Source: Rhodoblastus acidophilus
GTDB lineage: Bacteria > Pseudomonadota > Alphaproteobacteria > Rhizobiales > Beijerinckiaceae
Direction: 5' to 3'
DNA length: 64,000 bases
Assembly: GCF_025961575.1 (NCBI RefSeq)
Contig: NZ_JAOQNX010000017.1
Span: forward strand, 1-64,000
The notes under the pieces were generated by a model. That model saw only the letters and a program-made list of their open reading frames with translations. It did no database searches and was not told the DNA's origin. Shown in pieces: positions 27,578 to 35,462 of this stretch. Position numbers and translations under genes: made by a program. Each line of letters starts with the position of its first letter. The first letter of the stretch is position 1.

Positions 27578-29332
27578 TTGCCCGCACATTTGGATCTCGC
27601 CCCCTATCAAGCGCCGCTGTTGTTCCTGGTCGCGGCGGGCGTGGTCGTGCCGCTGTTCAAGAAATTGCGGCTGTCGCCGGTGCTCGGCTTTCTTCTCGCC
27701 GGCATGCTGATCGGCCCCCACGGCCTCGGCCGCATCAACGAGGTTTTGGGCGTCGGCATTCCCTTTCTTGCAAAAAGCGACCAGATCGCCACGCTGGCCG
27801 AATTCGGCGTGGTCTTCCTCATGTTCAACATGGGTCTGGAGCTGTCGCTGGAGCGTTTGATCCTGCTGCGCCGCTACGTGTTCGGGCTCGGCGCGGCGCA
27901 GGCGGCGGCCTGCGGCCTGGCGCTGATGATCTGCGCCCACCTGTTCGGCCAGGACTGGGCGGCCTCGGCCACGCTCGGCATTGCGCTGGCCCTGTCGTCC
28001 ACCGCCATTGTCGTCCCGGTTCTGGCGGAGAAAAAGCGGCTCAACAGTTTTTCCGGCCGCGCCATCTTCTCCGTGCTGCTGTTCCAGGACCTGCTGGTCG
28101 CGCCGCTGCTGCTGGTGATGTCGATGTCGGCCGAAAGCGGCCACGACCTGCTCCTGACCCTCGGCTACGCCTTCGCCGCCCTCGGCCTGATCGCCGGCGT
28201 CGGCCGCGTCGTGCTGCGGCCGTTCTTCCAATTGGTGGCGGCGGCGCGCTCGAACGACCTGTTCATCGCCGCCTGCCTGCTGGTGGTGATCGCGACCGCC
28301 GTGGCGGCGGCCTCGGCCGGCCTGTCCATGGCGCTCGGCGCCTTCATCGCCGGCCTGCTGCTGGCGGAAACCGAATATCGCCGCGCCGTGGAGCTGACCA
28401 TCGCGCCGTTCCAGGGCCTGCTGCTCGGCCTGTTCTTCGTTTCGGTCGGCGCGGACCTCGATCCGCTGCGCGTCATCGCGCATCCCGTGACGACGCTGGG
28501 TCTGGCGCTCGGCCTGACCGCGCTCAAGGCGCCGATCGTCGCGGGCCTGGCGCGCGCCTTCGGCGCCAAGGGGCAAAAGGCCAGGGAAATCGGGCTGCTG
28601 CTGGCGCCCGGCGGCGAATTCGCCTTCCTGATCCTCGCAGCGGCGGTTCTGGCGGGCATCGTCTCCAAGCAATTGGCGGATGACGCGATGATCGCCGTCA
28701 CCCTGTCGATGACCTTCATTCCGCTGATCGCCAATTTCGCCTCGCGCAAGCCGAAAGCCGGGGTGGTCGAAATCGCCGCCCCCGAGCTGGCGGCGGCGGA
28801 GCGCGTGCTGATCATCGGCTATGGCCGCGTCGGCCAGATCGTCGCCGAACTGATGCGCGCGCACCAGCTCGACTACATCTGCATCGACGCCGACCCCGGC
28901 GTGGCGGCGGCGGCCCGCGAAAAGGGCGAGCCGGTCTATTGGGGCGAGGCGACCCGTCCGGATTTTCTGGCCAATTGCGGTTTGGCCACGGCCAAGGCGG
29001 TGGTGATCACCATGCACACGCCCAGCGCCGTGGACGAAGTGGTGCGGATCGCCCGCGCCGCCCGCCCGGACCTCACCATTGTCGCGCGCGCCCGCGACGC
29101 CCTCCACGCCCGCCATCTCTACGCGCTCGGCGCGACCGACGCGGTGCCGGAGACGACGGAAGCCAGCCTGCAATTGTCGGAAGCGGCGCTGGTGGACATT
29201 GGCGTGCCCATGGGCCTGGTGATCGCCTCGATCCACGAGCAGCGCGATCTTTATCGAAAGGCGCTGATCGCCGAAGGCGATGTCGCTGCAACGGCGCCCC
29301 GGCCATTCTCGGCGCGACGGAAAAAGCGGTGA
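27578..29332 (+). CDS. Kef-type CPA2 cation:proton antiporter with TrkA-N domain
   Basis: The 584-residue protein has about 12 membrane helices (residues 10-390) with the CPA2 pattern PVLGFLLAGMLIGPHGLG and ALALSSTAIVVPVL, then a TrkA-N nucleotide-binding domain (VLIIGYGRVGQIVAELM at about 408 on). This matches KefB/KefC-like potassium efflux proteins that protect against electrophiles or pH stress. TTG at 27578 is chosen because GGAGGA lies eight bases upstream; an in-frame TTG at 27518 is less likely. Confidence 0.9.
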   Translation: MPAHLDLAPYQAPLLFLVAAGVVVPLFKKLRLSPVLGFLLAGMLIGPHGLGRINEVLGVGIPFLAKSDQIATLAEFGVVFLMFNMGLELSLERLILLRRYVFGLGAAQAAACGLALMICAHLFGQDWAASATLGIALALSSTAIVVPVLAEKKRLNSFSGRAIFSVLLFQDLLVAPLLLVMSMSAESGHDLLLTLGYAFAALGLIAGVGRVVLRPFFQLVAAARSNDLFIAACLLVVIATAVAAASAGLSMALGAFIAGLLLAETEYRRAVELTIAPFQGLLLGLFFVSVGADLDPLRVIAHPVTTLGLALGLTALKAPIVAGLARAFGAKGQKAREIGLLLAPGGEFAFLILAAAVLAGIVSKQLADDAMIAVTLSMTFIPLIANFASRKPKAGVVEIAAPELAAAERVLIIGYGRVGQIVAELMRAHQLDYICIDADPGVAAAAREKGEPVYWGEATRPDFLANCGLATAKAVVITMHTPSAVDEVVRIARAARPDLTIVARARDALHARHLYALGATDAVPETTEASLQLSEAALVDIGVPMGLVIASIHEQRDLYRKALIAEGDVAATAPRPFSARRKKR

Positions 29333-29355
29333 CCCTTGCGGGGCGCCTTGCAAGT

Positions 29356-29380
29356 TGATATATATCACGCGATATACATC
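29356..29380 (+). promoter_or_regulatory. Operator candidate of the VapBC-like module
   Basis: TGATATATATCA (29356-29367) is a perfect palindrome, followed by CGCGATATACATC, a partial second copy. It lies 18 bp before the antitoxin start in an AT-rich island, the usual place for autorepression by the antitoxin-toxin complex. Confidence 0.55.
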
Positions 29381-29397
29381 AAGCCTCCGAGGCTGCA

Positions 29398-29658
29398 ATG
29401 AGCGACACCGCGACCGCAAAAATTTTCATGCATGGCCGCAGCCAGGCGGTGCGGCTGCCAAAGGAGTTCCGCCTTACCGGAACGGAAGTGCGGGTGAGTC
29501 GGATTGGCGACAAGGTGATTCTGGAGCCGATCGCCGAAACCTCTTTTGATCCAGACAAATTCTGGACGTCGTTGGATGCCTTGCGCGAGGGCGACTTCCC
29601 CCAAATCCGCGACGATGATCTGCGGCCAGAACGCGACACCGACATTGCGTTCGACTGA
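29398..29658 (+). CDS. AbrB/VapB-type antitoxin
   Basis: The 86-residue protein begins with an AbrB/MazE-like swapped-hairpin DNA-binding segment ([20 protein letters not shown]) and ends with an acidic toxin-binding tail ([20 protein letters not shown]). VapB proteins neutralise a partner PIN nuclease and repress their own promoter. The toxin gene starts 8 bp downstream. The operator candidate lies just upstream. Confidence 0.88.
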   Translation: MSDTATAKIFMHGRSQAVRLPKEFRLTGTEVRVSRIGDKVILEPIAETSFDPDKFWTSLDALREGDFPQIRDDDLRPERDTDIAFD

Positions 29659-29666
29659 GGTCGGCC

Positions 29667-30077
29667 GTGCTCAGTCTGGACACCAATGTCATCATTGGCT
29701 TGCTGAACGGCCGGCCACCGATCCTCCGCCGACGTTTTGCAGCGGAGCGGCTAGCGCGCTCGCGTCTGACCCTGTCGTCCATCGCGCTGTTCGAACTGCG
29801 GTTCGGCGCCGCCAACAGCGCGCGCCCCGAGGCAAACATGCGGGCGCTGGACGCCTTGCTGTCCGAAGGTTTTGATCTTCTCGACTTCGATGCGGACGAC
29901 GCGGCCGAGGCGGGCAAGCTTCGCGCGCATTTCAAGCGCGCGGGAACGCCGATCGGCCCCTACGATCTTCTCATCGCCGCACAGGCGCGCCGGCGCGGCG
30001 CCACGCTGGTGACGGCGAATGTCGGAGAATTTTCACGCACCCCCGGCCTGCTCGTCGTCGATTGGTCCGGCGACTGA
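29667..30077 (+). CDS. PIN-domain toxin, VapC family
   Basis: The 136-residue protein has the PIN acidic quartet pattern: LDTNVIIG near the start (Asp5), FELRFG (Glu near 43), PIGPYDLLIAAQA (Asp near 98) and a late TANVGEF. VapC toxins are Mg-dependent ribonucleases that cut tRNA or rRNA. It pairs with the AbrB-type antitoxin immediately upstream. The start is GTG at 29667. A second toxin-antitoxin pair follows 58 bp later. Confidence 0.9.
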   Translation: MLSLDTNVIIGLLNGRPPILRRRFAAERLARSRLTLSSIALFELRFGAANSARPEANMRALDALLSEGFDLLDFDADDAAEAGKLRAHFKRAGTPIGPYDLLIAAQARRRGATLVTANVGEFSRTPGLLVVDWSGD

Positions 30078-30084
30078 AAGGGAT

Positions 30085-30115
30085 GAATTGACAATTCTTG
30101 CCAATATCGGATGAT
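30085..30115 (+). promoter_or_regulatory. Promoter/operator of the ParDE-like module
   Basis: A perfect -35 TTGACA (30088-30093) lies inside the palindrome GAATT-GAC-AATTC (30085-30097); a possible -10 GATGAT is 16 bp downstream. Overlap of -35 and palindrome suggests repression by the ParD-like protein. Confidence 0.55.
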
Positions 30116-30135
30116 CCTGCCCAGGGAGCCTCGAC

Positions 30136-30396
30136 ATGCCGACCATGAACGTCAACCTGACCCCGGAAATGGCGCAATTTGTCAGCGAGGAAATCGCGTC
30201 CGGCGACTATGCCTCCGCCAGCGAACTGGTGCGCGACGCGCTGCGCTTGCTCAAGCGCGACCGAGACATGGAAAAGGAAAAGCTCGAAATTCTCCGCCGC
30301 GAGATCAATCTGGGCATGGAACAGGCGCGGCGCGGCGAATTTTCAGACAGGTCGATAGAGGATATCGTCGCCGACGTGCTCAGAGATGATGCTTGA
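30136..30396 (+). CDS. ParD/CopG-type antitoxin
   Basis: The 86-residue protein has a ribbon-helix-helix N-terminus (MNVNLTPEMAQFVSEEI, then SGDYASASELVRDALRLL) and a charged C-terminal helix that would wrap the toxin. It matches type II ParD antitoxins. Its stop overlaps the toxin start (TTGA). Confidence 0.88.
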   Translation: MPTMNVNLTPEMAQFVSEEIASGDYASASELVRDALRLLKRDRDMEKEKLEILRREINLGMEQARRGEFSDRSIEDIVADVLRDDA

Positions 30397-30749
30397 GGCT
30401 CCGCCTCTCGGCGCTCGCGGACGCTGACATCGTCCAAATCCTGCAGCAGACGCGACGATTGTTCGGTCCGCTCCAGGTCCGCGCCTATGCCGACCTCATC
30501 AAGGCGGGTTTGCAGATGATCGCTGCCGATCCGGCGCGCGCGTCCATTCAGGATCGCAGCGAAATTTTTCCGGGGCTGCGATCCTTCCATCTCGAACTTG
30601 CCGGAAGAAAGCGTGGGAGCGCCGCGCACCTGCTGTATTTCGGCGTCGTCAATGAAGAAGAGGTCGTCGTTTACCGCGTCTTGCATGAAGCCATGGCGCC
30701 GAAACGGCGTCTGGCGGTGGCGCTGAGGTCTGAGAGAAGCGACAATTGA
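30393..30749 (+). CDS. ParE/RelE-superfamily toxin
   Basis: The 118-residue protein has the ParE layout: an N-terminal helix pair (LSALADADIVQILQQTRRLFG), a middle LIKAGLQMIAADP segment, a conserved LRSFHL strand and a final strand VVYRVLHEAM. ParE toxins usually inhibit DNA gyrase. Translation starts at TTG 30393, overlapping the ParD stop. The pair lies directly after the VapBC-like pair and converges on mfd. Confidence 0.83.
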   Translation: MRLRLSALADADIVQILQQTRRLFGPLQVRAYADLIKAGLQMIAADPARASIQDRSEIFPGLRSFHLELAGRKRGSAAHLLYFGVVNEEEVVVYRVLHEAMAPKRRLAVALRSERSDN

Positions 30750-33700
30750 TCAAACCTTCTCCGCGATCTTCACCAATTCCCGCAAAATCTTCCGCGCCTC
30801 CTTCAGCCGGCTCTCGGCCTTCGCGTAATCCCCGCCGGTGAACACCACTTTCATGTCGGGCCGCACCTTGGCGTCCGGTCCCTGCTTGGAAATATAGCGC
30901 ACCAGACCGGTCGGATTGGCGAAGGAATTGTGGCGGAAGCCGATAATAATCCCCTTCGGCCCAGCCTCCACCTTGTCCACATGCGCATGGCGGCAAAGCG
31001 CTTTCACGCCCACCAATTGCATCAACTGCTTGACCTCATCAGGCATAGGCCCGAACCGGTCGATCATCTCGGCCGCAAAAGCCTCGATCTCCGCCTCGTC
31101 GTCGAGCGTCGCCAACCGCCGATAAAGATTGAGCCGCAGATCCAAATCCTCGACATAATGCTCGGGGATGGTGACCGGCGTGCCCAAAGTGATCAGCGGC
31201 GACCACGCCTCTTCCTCCTCCTTGCCGCCGCCCGCCTTGAGCGCGGCAATGGTCTCGTTCAGCATCTGCTGGTAAAGCTCGTAGCCGACCTCCCGGATAT
31301 GACCGGATTGTTCGTCGCCCAACAAATTGCCGGCGCCGCGCAGGTCGAGGTCGTGGCTGGCGAGCTGAAAACCGGCGCCGAGCGTGTCCAGCGAGCACAA
31401 AACTTCCAGACGTTTTTCGGCTTGCGGCGTAATGGTGCGGTTCACCGGCGTGGTGAACAGCGCATAGGCTCGGGTTTTCGAACGCCCGACGCGCCCGCGC
31501 AATTGATAAAGCTGCGCCAAGCCAAACATATCGGCGCGCCACACGATCAAAGTGTTGGCGGTCGGAATATCCAGCCCGGATTCGACAATATTGGTCGACA
31601 GCAAAATATCGTATTTGCCGTCATAAAAGGCGCCGACGCGGTCTTCCAATTCGGTCGCCGAAAGCTGGCCATGGGCGATGGTGAATTTCGCCTCAGGCAC
31701 GTTCTGCCGCAGCCAGGCCGAGGCCTCATCCAAATCCTCAAGACGCGGGCAAACAAAGAAGCTCTGGCCGCCACGGAATCTTTCGCGCAACAGCGCCTCG
31801 CGCACGATGAGATCATCAAAGGGGGTCACAAACGTGCGCACGGCGAGGCGGTCCACCGGCGGCGTGGCGATGATCGACAATTCGCGCACCCCGGTCAGCG
31901 CCAGTTGCAGCGTGCGCGGAATCGGCGTCGCGGACAGCGTCAAAACGTGCACCTCCGCCCGCAACTGCTTTAAACGCTCCTTGTGCCCGACGCCAAAATG
32001 CTGCTCCTCGTCGATCACCACGAGGCCGAGGTTTTTGAACGACACGGTCTTGCCCAGCACCGCATGGGTGCCGACGACAATATCGACGGAGCCCTCGGCA
32101 ATGCCTTTTTTCGCCTCGCGCTGGTCGGCGGCGGACACCATGCGCGACATTTGTGCGACCCGCACCGGCAGGCCGGCGAAGCGCTGCGAAAAATTCTTGT
32201 AGTGCTGGCGAGCGAGCAAAGTGGTCGGCACGACCACGGCCACCTGCACGCCGTTCAAAGCAGCGGCGAAGGCGGCGCGCAGGGCGACTTCGGTCTTGCC
32301 AAACCCGACGTCGCCGCAGATGAGCCGGTCCATCGGCCGGCCCGACGCCATATCGTCGAGCGTCGCCTCGATGGCGGAGAGCTGGTCGTCGGTCTCGTCA
32401 TAGGGAAAGCGCGCGCAGAATTCGGCATACAGGCCTTCGGCGGGCGGGAGTTTGGGCGCCTCGTGCAGCATGCGCGCCGCCGCGATTTTGATCAGCCCCT
32501 GCGCCATCTGGCGGATGCGCAGTTTCAGCCGCGCTTTGCGCTCACGCCAGGCCGTGTGCCCCAATTTGTCGAGCGAAACCTCGGCGTCTTCAGAACCGAA
32601 GCGCGACAACAGCTCGATGTTTTCGACGGGGACAAAAAGCTTGTCGCCGCCATGGTAGTGGATTTCGAGACAATCGTGGGGCGCGCCCGCGGCTGAAATG
32701 TTCTTCAGGCCGATGAAGCGGCCGATGCCGTGATCGACGTGGACGACGACATCGCCCGCGCCCAAGGCCGAGACTTCGGCGAGAAAATTTTCGGCGCGTT
32801 TTTTGCGGCGGCGCTGCGGGGCGATGCGGTCGCCCAAAATATCCTGCTCGCCGATCACCGCGAGATCGCCGGCGACAAAACCGGCTTCGACGCCGATCAC
32901 CGCCAGCGCCGCCTTGGCGTCGCGCAACCCCTGCGCTTGCGACAGCGACGACACGGTTTCGAGTTTTTTCAATCCATGTTCGGCGAGCACCGAACCGAGA
33001 CGCTCGCGCGAGCCATCGGTCCAACCGGCGACGATGACTTTTTTGCCCTCGCCCTGAAGCGCGCGAATGTGGTCGATGGCCGCTTCAAACACATTGACGT
33101 TTTCGTCGGCCCGCTCGGGCGCGAAATTACGTCCGGGAACGCCGCCGCAGTCGATCACTTTCGGGCCGCCATCCGGAACGGCGAAGGGGGAAAAATGCCC
33201 CGTCGGCGCCCGGTCCAAAAACGTCTTGAACTCGTCCGGCGTGAGATAAAGTTCGTCGGGCGGCAGCGGCTTGTAATTGGCGGTCGCCGGATTTTGCGCA
33301 AAGGCGTCGCGGCGCGCGGCATAATAATCGGCGATCTGCTCGAAACGCTCATGCGTCGCGGCGTCCGCCTGATGGTCGAACAGGATGGGGGCGTCGTCGA
33401 CATAGTCGAACAATGTGTCCATCTTGCCGTAGAGCAGCGGCAGCCAATGCTCGAGTCCGCCGGGCCGGCGCCCCTCGCTCACCGCGTCATAAAGCGCATC
33501 GCCGCGGGTTTGCGCGCCGAAATGGGCGATATAGCTCTGCCGGAACCGCTTGATTGTTTCCGTGGTGATCGGCGCCTCATTGACCGGCACGAGGTCGAGC
33601 GCGCGCAATTGCGCGGTGGTGCGCTGGGATTCCGGATCGAAGGCGCGGATGGTTTCGAGCACGTCGCCGAAAAAGTCGAGCCGCACCGGGCCGGGCAGGC

Positions 33701-34262
33701 TGGGCGGGAAAAGATCGACAATGCCGCCGCGCAAAGCATATTCGCCGGATTCGCGCACGGTGGAGGCGCGAACAAATCCATTGGCTTCGAGCCAGCCGCA
33801 GAGCTCATGGAGATCGACCGCGGCGCCGGGCGCGGCGGAAAAACTTTTGGCGGCGAGGTCGCGCCGGGGCGGCACCCGCTGCGCCAGAGCGGGGGCGCTG
33901 GTCAGCAGCAGCCGCGGTTTTTCCAGCGAGGAGCGCGTGCGCGCAAGCCGCGCCAGCGCCGTCATGCGCTGCGCGGCGACGGCGGAGGTCGGCGACACCC
34001 GGTCGTAAGGCTGGCAGTCCCAGGCCGGAAACTCCAAAATTTCCGCTTCCGGCGCGGCGAAGGCAAAAGCTTCGGCGAAAGCGCGCTGGCGCTGCGGATC
34101 GCGGGCGACATGGACGAGGGCGACCGAACGCCCCTCGCCGGATTTGGCGAGTGCGCGCAAAAGGTCGGCGGCGACAAAGGCGTCAAACCCCTCTGGCGCG
34201 CGCGAAAGGATCAGCGAGCGGCCTTGCAAAAATTCATCGCGGGCGCGGAGGAGATCGGTCAT
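30750..34262 (-). CDS. mfd: Transcription-repair coupling factor
   Basis: The 1170-residue protein has the Mfd order: a UvrB-homology region near the N-terminus, an RNA polymerase-interacting domain near 480-560 (AGDVVVHVDHGIGRFIGL), and RecG-like helicase motors with Walker A GDVGFGKTE near 650, DEEQ box VIDEEQHFGV, and TRG motif near 900-950. The TRCF C-terminal domain follows. It removes stalled RNA polymerase and recruits UvrA. The sdhE gene lies upstream, as in many alphaproteobacteria. Confidence 0.97.
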   Translation of the reverse strand: MTDLLRARDEFLQGRSLILSRAPEGFDAFVAADLLRALAKSGEGRSVALVHVARDPQRQRAFAEAFAFAAPEAEILEFPAWDCQPYDRVSPTSAVAAQRMTALARLARTRSSLEKPRLLLTSAPALAQRVPPRRDLAAKSFSAAPGAAVDLHELCGWLEANGFVRASTVRESGEYALRGGIVDLFPPSLPGPVRLDFFGDVLETIRAFDPESQRTTAQLRALDLVPVNEAPITTETIKRFRQSYIAHFGAQTRGDALYDAVSEGRRPGGLEHWLPLLYGKMDTLFDYVDDAPILFDHQADAATHERFEQIADYYAARRDAFAQNPATANYKPLPPDELYLTPDEFKTFLDRAPTGHFSPFAVPDGGPKVIDCGGVPGRNFAPERADENVNVFEAAIDHIRALQGEGKKVIVAGWTDGSRERLGSVLAEHGLKKLETVSSLSQAQGLRDAKAALAVIGVEAGFVAGDLAVIGEQDILGDRIAPQRRRKKRAENFLAEVSALGAGDVVVHVDHGIGRFIGLKNISAAGAPHDCLEIHYHGGDKLFVPVENIELLSRFGSEDAEVSLDKLGHTAWRERKARLKLRIRQMAQGLIKIAAARMLHEAPKLPPAEGLYAEFCARFPYDETDDQLSAIEATLDDMASGRPMDRLICGDVGFGKTEVALRAAFAAALNGVQVAVVVPTTLLARQHYKNFSQRFAGLPVRVAQMSRMVSAADQREAKKGIAEGSVDIVVGTHAVLGKTVSFKNLGLVVIDEEQHFGVGHKERLKQLRAEVHVLTLSATPIPRTLQLALTGVRELSIIATPPVDRLAVRTFVTPFDDLIVREALLRERFRGGQSFFVCPRLEDLDEASAWLRQNVPEAKFTIAHGQLSATELEDRVGAFYDGKYDILLSTNIVESGLDIPTANTLIVWRADMFGLAQLYQLRGRVGRSKTRAYALFTTPVNRTITPQAEKRLEVLCSLDTLGAGFQLASHDLDLRGAGNLLGDEQSGHIREVGYELYQQMLNETIAALKAGGGKEEEEAWSPLITLGTPVTIPEHYVEDLDLRLNLYRRLATLDDEAEIEAFAAEMIDRFGPMPDEVKQLMQLVGVKALCRHAHVDKVEAGPKGIIIGFRHNSFANPTGLVRYISKQGPDAKVRPDMKVVFTGGDYAKAESRLKEARKILRELVKIAEKV

Positions 34263-34302
34263 GTCGGGGAAGCCGTTTGAAGTTAAAAAAGCTCCTCTCC
34301 CC

Positions 34303-34332
34303 CGTCCTTGCGAGCGGAGCGAAGCAATCCAG
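34303..34332 (+). repeat. Interspersed GCGAGCG..AGCGAAGCAATCC repeat, copy 2
   Basis: CGTCCTTGCGAGCGGAGCGA followed by AGCAATCCAGG lies between mfd and sdhE. It is related to the copy at 20496. Confidence 0.7.
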
Positions 34333-34355
34333 GAATCTTGCCGACGCGCAAAGCC

Positions 34356-34652
34356 TCACACGTTGATCGGCCCGTTATGGGTATGAAACGCCTTGATCGT
34401 CTCGAAGATCGGCCTGGAATAGGCGGGATCGACAGGTTTGGACCCGGCGAACCAGGAAAAAATATCCACGTCCTGCGCGTCCATGAAATGTTCGAGCTGG
34501 TCGAGTTCGTCTTCGCTCAAGCTGTCGATGCGGGCGTCGGCGAATTGGCCGAGCAGCAAATCGACCTCGCGCATGCCGCGATGCCAGCAGCGGAACAGGA
34601 TTCTGCGCCGGCGCGGGTCCAGCCCCTCGCTCGATCTGGTCGTGCCCGACAT
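34356..34652 (-). CDS. sdhE: FAD assembly factor SdhE (DUF339)
   Basis: The 98-residue protein has the SdhE signature RILFRCWHRGMREVDLLLGQF (Arg-Gly motif RGMRE) and a helical C-terminus. It helps attach FAD to succinate dehydrogenase flavoprotein. ATG at 34652 is used because GGAGGG sits four bases upstream; the frame remains open farther. Its position between recG and mfd is the standard alphaproteobacterial arrangement. Confidence 0.93.
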   Translation of the reverse strand: MSGTTRSSEGLDPRRRRILFRCWHRGMREVDLLLGQFADARIDSLSEDELDQLEHFMDAQDVDIFSWFAGSKPVDPAYSRPIFETIKAFHTHNGPINV

Positions 34653-34792
34653 TTTCCCTCCGGAATCAACACAAAAAGCGCCGGAGCGGATTCCGCCGGC
34701 GCAAAACCTCTTATAGGCGCGCAGGCCGGGCTTGTCAGCCGCGCCGGCGGCCAAATATGACAATGACCGGGATCAATGCGCCCAGCACAAAA

Positions 34793-34907
34793 GTTGATAG
34801 GATGTCAACTGTGGCGAGAGGCTCTCGCCTGAGACCGGCGAGACCTCCGCCGACGCGCCGCGCGACCCCCCTGTTCAGGGGGCCTGCGCGGCGGACAGGA
34901 GGATGTC
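34793..34907 (+). promoter_or_regulatory. Structured 5' leader of the small heat-shock gene, RNA-thermometer candidate
   Basis: The leader contains GCGAGA-GGC-TCTCGC (34814-34828), a larger hairpin with outer stem CGCCGCGC/GCGCGGCG and inner CCCCCT-GTTC-AGGGGG (34856-34893), and CCTCC at 34844-34848 complementary to the Shine-Dalgarno GGAGG at 34898-34902. Rhizobial small heat-shock genes often use ROSE thermometers; this leader has the logic but not an obvious U(U/C)GCU motif. GTTGATAGGATGTCAAC at 34793 is an additional inverted repeat. Confidence 0.5.
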
Positions 34908-35402
34908 ATGAAAACCATGCTCCCGGATTTGTGGACCCGCGACTTCATGGCCGATCCCTTCCGCGCTCTTGAAAGGGATTTTTTCGGACGCGAACGTCCA
35001 AACATGTTCGACACGCCCAAGGCCATGAATATGGCGCCGATGCCGGCGATGAACATCGCCGAGACAGACAAGACCATTGAGGCGACGCTGGAAATCCCCG
35101 GCGTCGAGGAAAAGGACATCAAGGTGCGCGTCGAGGGCGACCGCCTCATCGTCTCCGGCGAAAAAACCATCGAAACCAGGAAGGATGAGAAGGACTGGCA
35201 TGTGATGGAGCGTCGCTTCGGCGCGTTCAACCGCTCGATCATACTGCCGTTCGAACCGGCCGCCGACGCCATCGCCGCCCATTATGACAAGGGCGTGCTG
35301 CATCTGACCGTGCAGAAGCCCGCGGCGAAGGAGATGGCCGCCAAGACCATCCCGGTGATGACTGGCGCGCCCAAGGCGCAAGACCCGCCCGTCTCGCATT
35401 GA
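34908..35402 (+). CDS. Hsp20/alpha-crystallin small heat-shock protein
   Basis: The 164-residue protein has a central alpha-crystallin domain (about 48-140: MNIAETDKTIEATLEIPGVE, then DIKVRVEGDRLIVSGEK and GVLHLTVQKP) flanked by a Met/Phe-rich N-terminus and a short tail. It lacks a clear C-terminal IxI motif (IPVM is nearest). sHsps hold unfolding proteins. It is inserted between sdhE and recG on the opposite strand, with a structured leader and a terminator of its own, which suggests an independent stress-controlled unit. Confidence 0.92.
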   Translation: MKTMLPDLWTRDFMADPFRALERDFFGRERPNMFDTPKAMNMAPMPAMNIAETDKTIEATLEIPGVEEKDIKVRVEGDRLIVSGEKTIETRKDEKDWHVMERRFGAFNRSIILPFEPAADAIAAHYDKGVLHLTVQKPAAKEMAAKTIPVMTGAPKAQDPPVSH

Positions 35403-35412
35403 GGCGCCAGCC

Positions 35413-35438
35413 GGGCGCGGCGAAAGCCGCGCCCTTTT
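35413..35438 (+). terminator. Rho-independent terminator of hsp20
   Basis: GGGCGCGGC-GAAA-GCCGCGCCC with a GNRA tetraloop is followed by TTTT. It lies between the convergent hsp20 and recG genes. Confidence 0.87.
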
Positions 35439-35462
35439 ATTTGTCGCCGTCCCCTCTCGCCT

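Noticed and set aside
32730-34280. Plus-strand 516-codon frame
   Set aside because: It lies antisense inside mfd, whose motifs are clear.
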